Part shown: in pieces, positions 23,549 through 35,349 of the stretch
How the letters are laid out: every line of letters starts with the position of its first letter
How positions within the stretch are numbered: position 1 is the first letter of the stretch
NCBI GenBank assembly: GCA_027924585.1
Contig: BSBM01000870.1
Coordinates: forward strand, 5,021,001 to 5,085,000
DNA from: Larix kaempferi
Taxonomy: Eukaryota; Streptophyta; Pinopsida; Pinales; Pinaceae
Direction: 5' to 3'
DNA length: 64,000 bases
Program-made: the position numbers and the translations under genes
The notes under the pieces: model-generated
Databases searched by the model: none
Seen by the model: the letters and a program-made list of their open reading frames with translations, nothing else
What the model was told of the DNA's origin: nothing

Positions 23549-25638
23549 ACATGGAGTCATATTGACTCCATTCTCCTCTAGAGTCGATATCAATACCCCC
23601 CATTTCCCCTCCATGAGTCCTACCATTGCAGTCTTTCCCTGACACCCCCATTGTGTCTCTCCCCTATTATCATCGTGAAATTCACATATGCTACTAGGTT
23701 AGCCGTGCCTTCATGCTCTGAATAAAGAAATTTTGAGTCCCCTACTAAGTTACCCTCATATCCCCCTTTGGTGTATCAGTCCCTTAGATATCTCTATCCA
23801 TTCGTTGGTTGTATCCCCTGTGCCTCCTTCAAGGGAACCTCATTTTATTATAGGAACCTCATTTTATTATGGGTAACGGGTCTCCCTCTATCGACATCAA
23901 AACATCTATTCTAGAGGTTAGATGTAGAGGCACCCTGTACCTTGGATCCATAACCATGATTGATGGGTTCCCTTGGACTGACTAATGGGAAACTCCAGTT
24001 CCCTTTAGATTGGTTGTTTCTCATGTGCTTGACTTCAGCTCATCATCACACTGTTTAGAATCATATAGGTTGATGGCTCCCTTATCTAGTTTGATTCAAA
24101 CACCATATATGCTAGACTCTAGCCAATTTGTGAGTCACTTCAGGAGCCCTCCATTCATATTCTTCTGGTGGTATCCAAGTTGTGTTGGCGATAATGTCCG
24201 GAAGCACTCCAATCATATGCTTCTCATGGTATCCAGTTATAGTTTCTATTCCCTTGACCTATTTTATTTAGTATTTTATATATCTGAGTCACCTCTAAGG
24301 TGTTAATTTATAATATACTCATTCCAGTCTTGGGGCCCTTCGGTTTAAGCAGGGCATCAATTATTGTCATTATGCATTCCATTGGAATGCCATTGTTTTG
24401 ACATGTGTTCTTTCACTCAAACACGGTTGGATCGTGATTATGTATCCATTGTGTACTCAATATGGGTCCCTCATTAACAATCATTACGTATCCAGATTGG
24501 CTCCCTCTTTGACCCTCATGATGTATTTTATCCAATAGTTATTCATGTATTGATCATGCCCCTTTTGGTCTAGATCCCTGTCTATATTGAGACAATGGTA
24601 CGAGCATGGGTATGCCTTCCTTGTCCATGTATATTATATTATTTACAATTCATCCAATTTGAGTACTTTGTGTGGAGGTATGGGCCTCTATAGTGCCTCA
24701 GGAGGGCAATTCCTCTATAGTGTGATTTTGTTATTTTATACAACCATAACCCCTCATATTCTATATGTAAGAAATTTCTATGATGTATTTCGGCCATATG
24801 ATGAGATCCTATCCTCACACATCAGGGGGAAATCTATTAATAGCTAAAATTTGTTGACCTTCCATTTCATCGGATTCATCACATTTATACATCATCAATT
24901 AACATTATAAGCAACATTTTCCATCTCATTCCATCAATATGACTTGAGTAAGTAATGAAATTCCCAAAAATCAAAAGTTAAACACCAAAATTGACCAGTT
25001 TGAATATGGCCGCACGTTTTCCCTCGAAATTTGCAACCTAAGTCGTAGGATTTCCCCCAAAATTCACGACCTAGTCCCAAAGATTGATTTTAGAGATGAA
25101 ATTTGTTATTTCCCACTTCGATATTGAAGAAGGGTCCAAAAGTGGACACATACCTTGATGTGGTCCAAAATTAGTTACGATTGTAGGTTCTAAAACCTTG
25201 ATTTTCCCACTATACAGTAAAGGAAATGGAGAATTTTCACATTGAATCTAGATCCTTCTCTTGAACACTCTTGAGCCTATAAAACAAATTGCTCAGTGTG
25301 ACCATTCCACACATGATTTCCATATCATACTCATGTCGTTACTCTGTTGAAATTCTATGTGAACTAGAAGGAGACCGTTACCTACTTTCTACTTCAGCAT
25401 CGAATACTTTGCGATAGTTTCTAGAGATTGAGAGGCCACAAAGGAGATGCACGAATATTCCCTTGGATAGTTGTGGAGGACCCATTTCCTTTTCATTGTA
25501 CCAATTTACATATTTATGTACTATTATTCATCATGACAATGGAAATCCATTCTTTGATTCTCTACATGTTGTCTCGATGATCTCTATATGTATTGGAATT
25601 TGAAGAATGATGATCTTTTGTTTACTGTTTAGTTTTAG
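23549..25638. other. Non-coding stretch with one PPT-like site
   Basis: No ORF with a recognisable domain. A short direct repeat (AACCTCATTTTATTAT twice) is at about 23838-23872. The segment CCTCACACATCAGGGGG at 24813-24828 resembles 5728-5743 and could mark the 3' end of another decayed LTR element. Confidence 0.45.
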
Positions 25639-28230
25639 TTGTTTTATTTTTTCCTTATTGAATCTACTACTAAGGATTTCACAACCACTTGGTGGGTGAT
25701 TTTGAAACACATGCTTGAGAAATCACACCGTACAAATTCCCACTACGTCTTGAGCCACCAAATCAAAACCTCTATAGTAACACTAGCTCTTCACATGTTG
25801 GGGATGAAATCCATGATATAGAGGTTGGTATGGATTATTTCTTATGGGATACCATGCCATGGAGGAAATTTTTTTACATGCATTCGAACAAAATGAACTA
25901 AGGGATGATGTTGATATCGTTGATACTTTCTTTGAAAGCCTAAAATTTGCTTCCACCACCCCTCTCTTTGGACATGGATCAAGGTCTACCCAAGTAGGGA
26001 CAAAAATGTTTTTATACAATTTGAAAGTAATTTATGGTATTCCAGATGTGTTTTTGTCAACACTTTTGAGGTAACTAACCATTAAATCCCCTAATTTTTT
26101 AAGGATTGTTGTCACAGAAAGAAAAATGAAAATCATTGATTTTATGCATGCTTGATGATACTGTACATTTCTACTTCCCACTAATTGTAGGTTACTTAAA
26201 GATAAGTTACTTACAAGTGATAATGTCTTGCTCGACAGTTCTGTAGAGGAAAATAAAATGCTAAAAAACTTGGGTGTAGAATGCATAGCATACCATGCAT
26301 CTCTGAATGATTGTATACTATATAGTGATGAACATTGAAGACAAAGAGATATGTCCATAATGTGGGCATGACAAGTACCAAAAATTAAAAAAACATGAGT
26401 AAGGGACACGGTCCTCCTCATAATACATTGAGGAAGATGCCTATAATTCCAAGGGTTCAAAGGATCTTTTGTTCAAACAATTAGCTGTGTTGCAGGGGTG
26501 GCATGCCTCACATAGAATTAAGTTAGGATTTATGTGAATCTCAATATATTCAATAGCCATGAAGCATATAGAGGATACATGGCCTAGTAAATTCAAGGAT
26601 GAATTTTGGAGCCTTAAATTTAGCATAGCCATGGATGGATTTAACCCGCATTCCCTCCAAAAATAAAACTATTTTGTTTGTCCAGTGGTAGTGATCAATA
26701 GCAATATACCCCCATGGTTTTCCATGAAGAATGAAGATCTTATGTTGGCTCTTATAGTCTTGAGTAGAATACAAGTGAAGAGAATGGATGTCTATTTGAA
26801 ACCATTGATTGATGAATTTAAGCAATTATGGGAAGGGATACATGTCTATGATGTATCAATACCCATACCAATTGAGAGGTATTTTCCATTGTATGGAATA
26901 TGTGTGTACACCACACATGATTATCCATGACTAGGAGTTTTCTCTGGTAAGCATGTTCATTGACTTTCTTATATATGTAACATTATTTGGATGATACTTA
27001 ATTTGGTGCAACTATCCTTTTTAACGCTAACGTGCTCTATATACGATAGCATTGCATGTATTGTAATAAAAGGGTATCATGGATTTAAATGATGTGTACT
27101 TTCTATAAAGGTTGGGTGGTCAACCACGTATGAAAAATAGTGTATGACTGCTCTAGGGTATTCCTCCTAGAAGACCACCCTTATAGAAGAGTTGCATATT
27201 CTTTCAATGTTAAACCAAAGAGAACCTAAAGACCTAAAATAATCACTCTGACATATTGGATTAGGGCATATAACATAGAGAAGGAGAAGGAAATTGTAGA
27301 ATTATTCGATTCAAATGGGGAACCTATGTTCAACGATCCTGAATTTTTTGACAACAATGTTGAGAAAATTCCCATTGGGATGAAAAGGAAGTCTTTATTT
27401 TATGATCTTCCATATTGGAAGCATCTTAATATTTCCCACTTACCAGATCCCATGCATATATTTAGAAATGTTTCATCTTCTCTACGGAGGCATAAATCAT
27501 TAAAAAAAGACGCATTGGATATTAGGGGAGATCTTATTTCTTCAAATACAAAAAAGAGACATTATCCAAGAAAACAAAGAAGAGGAGAGGATGATACCTC
27601 TTCGTCTTTTAAAGAAGGTGATGTCCCATGGATTTTAAAGAAGGATGAGCTTTATGTGGAAAAGGATGTTATATTGTGTAAGAAGGGACCTTAATTTATA
27701 AGGGTTGACCATATGACATTGCTTCACTGTAGAAGGACATTTGTCAGGGTTGAAATCACATGACCATTTGAACCTTCTAAGGGTATGAATGTCGAATACA
27801 TGATTGTTTTTCTATAGTGTAGATTAAAATATATTATGCACTCATAGTTTAATGACAAGTAATTATGTGTGTGTCTATTTTGTAGTTCCATTATCTTTTT
27901 CTTATGCACAGTTGTGTCAACCATGACTTCACCCAGGACATATGATGTTCCATTTCAAAATTATATGCATTTGTATGTTGGATCACATAAAAGGAGATTC
28001 ATATGCATAACATTCCACGGTGGTGTTGAGATATAATTGAGATTGTTTCTATGTTTGAGAAGGAACTTTCCATGATTCTATGGGGGAGGGTTGCATAGTA
28101 TACGAGGCATTCTATTATGGTAGTAAGTACATCAAGCAGATTGATGACACAATATGGGAAGTGGTTTGGGATGACCAATAAGATGAGGAAAAAAGAGAAG
28201 GGAAGCTACTCCGGACAAAAAAAAAGGCAC
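25639..28230 (+). mobile_element. CACTA (En/Spm) DNA transposon relic
   Basis: The region holds a scattered but ordered set of TNP2-family transposase blocks on the + strand, from about 25844 to 27690. Weaker, broken coding traces lie before and after it (including GLKSHDHLNLL near 27750). CACTA termini (CACTA...TAGTG) and subterminal repeats were not found, so the boundaries are the limits of recognisable coding only. Confidence 0.7.
25844..27693 (+). pseudogene. TNP2-type CACTA transposase (Transposase_21), broken
   Basis: This family cuts and rejoins CACTA element ends. Blocks in order are: VGTKMFLYNLKVIYGIPD (about 26000-26050); LLDSSVEENKMLKNLG then ASLNDCILYSDE (26230-26335); a cysteine pair ICPxCGHDKY (26350-26380); MPIIPRVQRIF (26440-26470); the catalytic-region block AMDGFNP (about 26630); IPPWFSMKNEDLMLALIV, then VYLKPLIDEFKQLWEG (26685-26850); and LPYWKHLN with DPMHIFRNV (27408-27470). 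These match the TNP2 order. Stops and frameshifts separate most blocks, so it is inactive. Open pieces are 25844-26074, 26685-26930 and 27326-27694. Confidence 0.8.
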
Positions 28231-29049
28231 GTGGTAAAGAGTAAGTCACTTATCTTTGTCAAATTTGTATAAGGAATTTGTTTACATTGAAGTTGATAAT
28301 ATATATTTGACCTCATATGATTCTTCAAATACTATTTGATCTCATATGATAATAGTATTGATCTCATATGATTTGTTTTGAATTCTTGTACTCTCACACA
28401 TATGCTATAAGGAACAATTTTTCTTGAGGATGATTTGTAGAAGGCATGTCAAGATGGGTATTATAGATTGTTGGAGAATAGAGTGAAGTACTAGGTGTCT
28501 CCAGAATGCAGATCAAAGGTAACAATGTGCCCATGAATTCACTACATCCAATTTTAAGTTACAACCTCCGGACAAAGGAGCATATATCCATGTGTAATTC
28601 CATGAAGGATGGGAAGTGTCACAAGGTAATGCACAACATAGAAGTATTGATGTTGTATGTTGCAATCCAAATTGGCTTCCATTTGCTGCCAAGATAGTCC
28701 ATCTACAAGTCTAGGAATAAAAGAGACTTCCATGCTAAAGATGGGAATATATTTAGAAATTGTAGATTGTATAGATCATAACAAAGAATCAATGGAAAGA
28801 TTGTACATTGTCGAAACTAGCATTAATCCCTTGCTATGTTATGCACTAGAAGAAAGGATTTTCAACTGTTATTAGGGACCTATAGAGCTTGTAGGGGTAA
28901 GTTGTCACCAATTTTCAATATGGATAAAAAATTAAATCTTGAAAATTGGAGTTAATTCCACAAATTGATCCCATGGTTATGTCATTAACTAAATAGTACA
29001 TGGATTCTTTCATTACCTACCTAATCACATTCCTTCATTGATTTATAAA
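28231..29049. other. Non-coding; short repeated motif
   Basis: Three copies of a GAYCTCATATGATNNT-type motif lie at about 28309-28375. The ORFs at 28506 and 28657 have no recognisable motif; they may be further decayed CACTA coding. Confidence 0.4.
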
Positions 29050-29370
29050 AAACATAGATCCATTTAAACTCAAATATATCAAGCACCGAGATGGATCCAA
29101 TTTCTTGAGGTGTAATCTTTTTTAATCTTAAAATCAATAAATATGATCCTGTCTTGTTTGATAGGTTCGGGTTTAAGTTTTAATTTTACTTTTTATTATT
29201 TTATATTTTATAAGCGGACATGTATTTTTTACTTTAAGAGCCGGCAATTCTTTTTTTAATTTTTTTATTTTATTTTCGGTAATGTTACATTATGTTACAA
29301 CATCTCCCACATACTGGGTTGTAGAGCACCTCGCTCCTCTTGGTGCAATTACTAGAGTAATCAAATTCCT
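29050..29370 (+). repeat. Diverged direct repeat, copy A
   Basis: It shares a landmark series with 30960-31195: ATAGATCCAT, ATCAAGCAC, ATCCAATTTCTTGAGGTG, a T-rich stretch, ACATCTCCC-CATACTG and CTCTTGGTGCAAT. Same orientation, 1.9 kb apart. It could be an LTR-like or other repeat family; no TG/CA termini could be fixed. Confidence 0.6.
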
Positions 29371-30959
29371 TCATCGGAGATGCCTACTTGACAATCTTAT
29401 CTGTTGGCAATAATAACATGGATGGTTCCCCTTAAAAGGTTGGGATATAAACTATGAGAACCCTTCTTGCTCTATTACCTCTGTCACCATACAAATTTGA
29501 ACTATTGAAATTTACAAAACCATAATGTGAAAAAATATAAATTGAAGCATATTTCCTCACCCCACATCCTTGCTCACCTCCTCACCATGCCAAAACAGGA
29601 AATATATTTTCTCTTAGTCACATGATACCTTGATACCTTCATTGAGATGTTCATTTCTACCTTCACTAATACCTTGATACCTTCACCAATACCTTGATAC
29701 CATGATCCCTTGAGACCAAATCACTTCCAACTTGTATCCTTCCGATCACATCCAAATTGTATCCTTAAATATTATTTTCATAATTTAAAGAAACATAAAG
29801 ATAATTTATCGAATTGCATCAAAAACCACTTCACTTTAGATGAAAGGAGGAAATACAACATTAGTTCTTGGAAGGAAAACTAGGTCATATTTTATCTCTA
29901 TATGTATCTTAATATCCCTATATCTTTTTATGTCTTATTTTCCATCTTTATCCATCCATAATATCTATCCTTTCAACATTCAAATTAGGCATAAAAGGGC
30001 ATATTTGCACACTAGCATATTGGAATATTAAAAATCAGACACCAATTTTATAATTTGAATCAATTCAAGTTTGCCTCTTGGGAGCACCCTTCTTATTATC
30101 CTCATGTGACTTTGAAACTGATGAAATATAGTTCTCATATTTGTCCACTTCATAAATAAGTTGGCCATTATAATGATATACTTTCCTTTGCCTTTCATTC
30201 TATTTACTAGCACAACAGGACAAATACAGTCCTATCCCATAGATAGACATTATGGGATTCAATGTGTGAAAACCACCCACATGTAGCTTGTGAGTTATAG
30301 TATAACACTACGCACATTTCCTCACCAACTTGGAACAATTCTCAAACAAAGCCAACCACCATAGTCCTAAACAAAAAATCCTCTATGGTGTGCTTGTTAT
30401 AGGGAAATGTATTCACATGAATCCATAATGTGATGATTCCATTATTGAATTCTTAGTGATCGTTGGTGAGACACATCTTCTCAACATTCCATCTAGTCCA
30501 AGCTTATATACAACACCTATGACAAGCTTGAATATTTCTTGCATATTAACTAGAATTATCTTCTACAATATAGACATTACACTTGTTGCCTCATGTCATT
30601 AATGTGACAAAAATCATTCCTAAAACATTCTCACAAAAATTTGGAAAATAATAACACAAAAAATTGAATAATGAATATTTATTTATTATTGGGCCTTAAT
30701 AAGTCATTGATATTCGAGGATTGGTAGAAGAATAAAGTTATTATAGATAACTCATTCTTATGAATTGATAATATACTAATGTGGAATTCAACCCTCTTAA
30801 AAAAACAAAAATTAGACAATTAAATATCCATAAAAATATAAATGATATATATATATATATATATATAATTTGATTTTGTTTATATATTATTGTAATGTAT
30901 ACTCACATTAAAGCATAATTTCAAAACATTTGGCATGATACTCAATTTCCTAATATTTT
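29371..30959. other. AT-rich non-coding stretch
   Basis: No domain-bearing ORF. A short ATACCTTGATACCTTC repeat occurs near 29625-29705, and an (AT)n microsatellite lies at 30844-30867. It sits between the two diverged direct repeats and could be the interior of one old element. Confidence 0.45.
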
Positions 30960-31195
30960 ATCTCATAGATCCATCCTAAATGCAGATTTATCAAGCACTT
31001 AGAGGCATCCAATTTCTTGAGGTGTTATTTTTTAATGACTTTTTATTTGGTTTTAAATTTTTATTTTATGAGTGGATATAGATTTTTTAATTATTTTTTA
31101 TTTGATTTTCATTTTTTATATCATTATATAAAATTATACATCTCCCCCATACTGATTTATAAGTACCTTAATACTCTTAGTGCAATAAATCAAAA
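30960..31195 (+). repeat. Diverged direct repeat, copy B
   Basis: This is the partner of 29050-29370, with the same order of landmarks (ATCAAGCACTTAGAGGCATC, TTCTTGAGGTG, ACATCTCCCCCATACTG, CTCTTAGTGCAAT). The inner T-rich part has more indels. Confidence 0.6.
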
Positions 31196-31591
31196 ATTAT
31201 AATTTATTAATCCCTAAAAATTAAATTGAATTAAAATTTTTCATTATTTAATAAATTAAAATGATATAAAACAAAATTTATTTTGATCAATTCTATTTAT
31301 TGCATTTTTTACATTTAAGTAACATAAATGAATTATTATTTTATATTTTAAAATAATAATAATTTTGTATGATTTAAATTAATATTATTTACTTCTAAAT
31401 TTTAATAATATAATGTTCATTATTTTAACAATCTCTTCAAATAATAATTTAATTGACATTTTTGTATTTGCTAATTTAATTTACATATTTATAATAATTT
31501 AAGTTATATTTCTCTATATATACTAATTCAATTTACAAATTTTTTTAACATTATTAACTTTAAACTAAGTTAAAAAACAAAATCCAATAAA

Positions 31592-31850
31592 CAACTTTTA
31601 AATATAAATATAAATCAAAACATTCTAAACCTGCATTTTATATATATATAGTTCCACAACTTTTAAATATAAATATAAATCAAAACATTCTAAACCTGCA
31701 TTTTATATATATATGGTTCCACATTAGATTTATTACATAATTTATAAAATGTAAATACATATTGTATATATATAAAAGAAAATTAAAATAAACAAATTAT
31801 ATATTTATATACATAAATTAAAATATTCTAAACTTGCATTATATATAGTT
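31592..31850. repeat. Tandem duplication, 65-bp unit plus degenerate third copy
   Basis: 31592-31656 and 31657-31721 are almost identical (CAACTTTTAAATATAAAT ... CTGCATTTTATATATATA). A degenerate third copy lies near 31800-31850 and continues into the shared flank ACATTATGTTTATTACATAA. Confidence 0.9.
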
Positions 31851-32905
31851 TCACATTATGTTTATTACATAATTTAAAATAAAATGTAAAGATATATGTT
31901 TTTTAAGGTTATATACATATATATATATATATAAGAATGGAAATTTAGGGTTACCCTCTTATTATTTTAGGTAAAATGATTTGTTTCAAATAAATGTGAT
32001 AAATTAACTTATATTTACTTTATGAATCAATAATGATTATCCTCTTTTCCAATTAGACAAATAAATTATAATAAGTTTTACCATCTTAGCAAAAGATATA
32101 TATACATATAAAATTTTATTTTTCAATATTAAATTAAAAAACAAAACATTCTATGAGTCAATTATGAATCAATTACACCACCCAAAAAATGTGATGTTTA
32201 ATTTTTTGTATAGCTTTATTTAAATCATTAATCATAAGAGTATGTGGAAGTGATATCAAAAAGTTTAAATTTAAATAAAAGTATACATCCATGTGGTGTG
32301 CCTCCTTCCGCACATTTACAAAGACCCAAAGGCTAGAGGTTTTCACCTAATGTCTATCGCCATTAGGTTTTGTTGTAATTATAAAAGTAGATTTTTCCTT
32401 TAAAAATGAATTTGAATTTAGATTTTTGGAACTATATTCCTAATCTAAATTAGAAGTAGAATTATATTTTTTTTATATTTTATTTAAAAATTAAAATTAA
32501 AATTTAATTGTTTATAGAATAACAATATTCTTTCAAAGAAAAATTGAAAACTAAATTTAAATTTAGCTAACTAAAAATAACAATATCCTTAATCTAAATA
32601 TTGAATTTTAAGTTCTCATCTAGAATCTTTAAATGTCACATGTCACATAATAACAAAAATATTAATTAAAAACTAGATATTTTGGGCTTAACAATTTTGA
32701 GCATTTGTTGATTAATATCCTTACTCTATTAACATGTTATAGTCTCTATTTATTTATTTACTTTCTATGCACTTTCTTTTTTGGACGTTGGTTATGGCTT
32801 TTTTTATTTTTTGGGCGTTGGTTATGTTTTTTTTTTTCCCTTAGTAATATTATGATATTATATGTATTTTCATTTTCCATTAACTCTCTGTTTGATTTGA
32901 TCTGC
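31851..32905. other. AT-rich non-coding stretch
   Basis: Very AT-rich, with a (TA)n run near 31915-31932. No coding or RNA feature is supported. Confidence 0.5.
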
Positions 32906-32911
32906 TCACAC

Positions 32912-33085
32912 AGAGAGAGTACGAGACATATTTGAACTCTCTACGTCTTCTTTGAATGTGAATAGGCCAACATGGCATCTAGACCCACATAGAGAAGGAG
33001 TACAGTAACATATTTCAGGCCAAAGAGTCTTCTTTGAATGTGAAGAGGCGAGCGTTGAATCTAGGATCCAAGCAAATGCCTTGGA
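32912..33085. repeat. Imperfect tandem duplication, about 82-bp unit
   Basis: AGTAC-(G)A-ACATATTT and TCTTCTTTGAATGTGAA recur at 32946 and 33028, with related flanks (GGCCAACATGG... and GGCGAGCGTTG...). Two diverged units. Confidence 0.7.
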
Positions 33086-34290
33086 CATGGTAGGTTTTTC
33101 CTACTACTACAAATTTGATTATAAATTCTAGCCTTGGGAATTTTTTAATCTGTAAAGATATATTAAAGTTGGGTATTAGTTTGATGTTTGGGCTATGTGT
33201 GGTGCCAGTTTGTTTCTCAAGTTTGAAATGCAAACCATATTGTTTCTCAAGTCTCAAGGTCTAGTTGTCAAGTCTCAAGGTCTAGGATAGTGAATAAAGG
33301 CCATTGGATCCTTGCTTTTGTTTAGGAAATAACAACTCCATAACCAAGGTCAACGTAACTCGCGTGACCATATCAAACATAGAACATTACTGAGTAATTT
33401 TCAAATAAAATTTGATCATTATCCAATCTGGACTCTAAAATTTAAGAGAGTTACAGAATTTTGTTGTTTGTCTACAATTTAATTCAAAGTTGTCATCAAG
33501 CTATGTCACATAGAACTCATCTTCAACTTTCTCATTAAAGTCTTCTCCATCCGTTAACACATCTGGTGTTATTTTTGTGGCATTAAGATCTCATTGAAAT
33601 TCTTATGATTTAATTAAAATTATCTATCATTCTTATACATTCATAATGGTTTCTTTTTATGTAGCAATGGGTCAAGCTATTGAAATTTCTTTAACGATGT
33701 CGAGCTATGACATAGTTGTTTCAAGGTATTGGTGACATGGCACCCCAATTACATTGGGATTTCTTGTGATGTGTTAGAGGTTACAAAGTAGAGGCTATCA
33801 CGGTCACATGGATACAAAAGAAATTGAAGATGTGTGTAATTACTTATTGCTATATTTGCTTTTGTCCACCCAAGTTGAACCCCTATTTTTCTGAAAGCTT
33901 ATTATAATTTATGGGTAGTTTGCCAAGACTATTGATATTTATATGTATTAAATGGAAAATAATATTGTTAATTAAATATTTGGGAAAAATATATTTATAT
34001 GTAAAAAAATGATTAATTAAATTTTTGGGATAGAGATAGGGATAACTCACAAGAACTAATGATCAAATGGATAAACAAAAAAGTTAGGTTGAAATTTTCA
34101 TCGGCACGCTGTAGAATTGCTATGTGAGAGTGGTGGTGCTGGAGCACGCTCTAACCCTGACAGTACTTTTATCGATAATTTGAATTTGAACGTTTGAACA
34201 TAACAATATTCTTAATCTATACCGTTGGATGAGTTTGAATTAACTATAGTTAAATTCAAATATTTAACTATCTATTTTTTGAGTTTGATA
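33086..34290. other. Non-coding, no feature seen
   Basis: Short duplicated phrase CAAGTCTCAAGGTCTAG near 33247-33285. Nothing else supported. Confidence 0.45.
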
Positions 34291-34299
34291 TCGTCTGGC

Positions 34300-34396
34300 A
34301 TTTTAACGGCTAGTGAATTATCTTTATGGAGGTCGCTTTTTTCCTTTGCTTTCTCCTTTGGTATTCTAACGGCTAGTGAATTATCTTTATGGAGCG
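34300..34396. repeat. Short tandem duplication, about 62-bp period
   Basis: TAACGGCTAGTGAATTATC plus TTTATGGAG occurs at about 34304 and 34367. It abuts the point where aspartic protease homology stops and may mark the breakpoint that truncated that gene. Confidence 0.75.
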
Positions 34397-34419
34397 CTAG
34401 ATTTTTGTGTATCTGTGCA

Positions 34420-35218
34420 TTTCTCCAAACTGGTGTTCATCCGTGGAGGGTTAGTTGAGATGGTCGGTGAGGCAATAAGAGAATTTGTTATTGTCATACG
34501 TGAAACCGATCTACAAAGCAAACGAGATCTGGACCTGCCGTAGTGCAAGAACACCGTCGGCCCCATCGAAGCTATTGTCTTGCTTTCTGGTGCTACAACC
34601 GAAGGCCATATTTGGGATTCGGGGTCTCGGCAAGGAGCTATTGGCGGATCTTATTGTGGCTGTATCGTAGGCGAAGATGCCACGGCTGCTCGACAGGTCC
34701 GAATATGAATACTGGTAAATGCAGTTCATTGGGCAATATAAGTTGCAGGAAGACGGCCCCAAGACCATCTAGCATTCTTGTGATGCGCACGAGATCGGGT
34801 GGAAGGTGGACAATGCGTAGGCGTTGAAAGCTCTCCTGGAGACATTCTTTCTTTTTCGGTTGCGGTGCCTCTTTCGGCCATGGTACTGGTAGTGGCAATT
34901 CACCCATACTAAGTCATTGCCTCTGTAATCTATGAGCAAGAAGCGCTTCGGCGGGGTTCCGATCTTCAAGTCAACGAAGTACTGCCCAGAACTTACCGAA
35001 GCACCAGAGAATATCGGTGTCCCAATCGCGGCCCCTGAAAGGCTACGTCCTTGTCCTCTATGGGAGAAATGATGGGAGCATTTTTCTGGCCGATTGTGTA
35101 AGGACAATGACGATGACGATGAGTGGAGATTTCTTTCTACAAAGGCCGCTAAGGCTGCGATACAGAGGCATACAAATGCCCATTTAAAAATTCCCGGTGC
35201 TCTGTGTCGCTGATCCAT
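34420..35218 (-). pseudogene. Nepenthesin-like aspartic protease, N-terminal half, inactivated
   Basis: Plant pepsin-family (A1, atypical) proteases are secreted or membrane-anchored peptidases with two lobes. The ATG at 35218 gives a basic N-terminus and one hydrophobic segment (FKWAFVCLCIAALAAFV, residues 12-28). Then come SGQYFVDLKIGTPPKRF and the DLVWV strand, where the first catalytic D-T-G is replaced: the frame reads IDYRGNDL (about 34920-34940). Later blocks follow: FHPISCASQEC, YQYSYSD, MAFGCS, VQISFA and FSYCLTDHL. In-frame stops are TAG 34769, TAG 34511 and TAA 34451; glutamine codons would give each by C-to-T. The second lobe with the second catalytic Asp is absent, because homology ends at a duplication near 34400. 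No frameshift. A TATA-like CTATATATTC lies about 47 bp before the ATG. Confidence 0.85.
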
Positions 35219-35301
35219 CTCGGAAGCCCTCCGTTCGAAATGAAATGATGGGAGGTCCTTCGAAATGAATATATAGATCCGGGAAGAGACAAATAAGGCC
35301 C

Positions 35302-35349
35302 TCGGTAACCATCTCGTATTGCCTCGTCGACCATCTCAACGAACCAGCT
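35302..35349 (+). pseudogene. Aspartic protease scrap on opposite strand
   Basis: The + frame reads SYCLVDHLNEPAH, the same block that the minus-strand protease has as SYCLTDHLN (34480-34440). DNA identity is high over about 35 bp (TATTGCCTC-NCGACCATCTCAAC). It lies just upstream of the minus-strand gene start, in head-to-head orientation. Confidence 0.6.
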
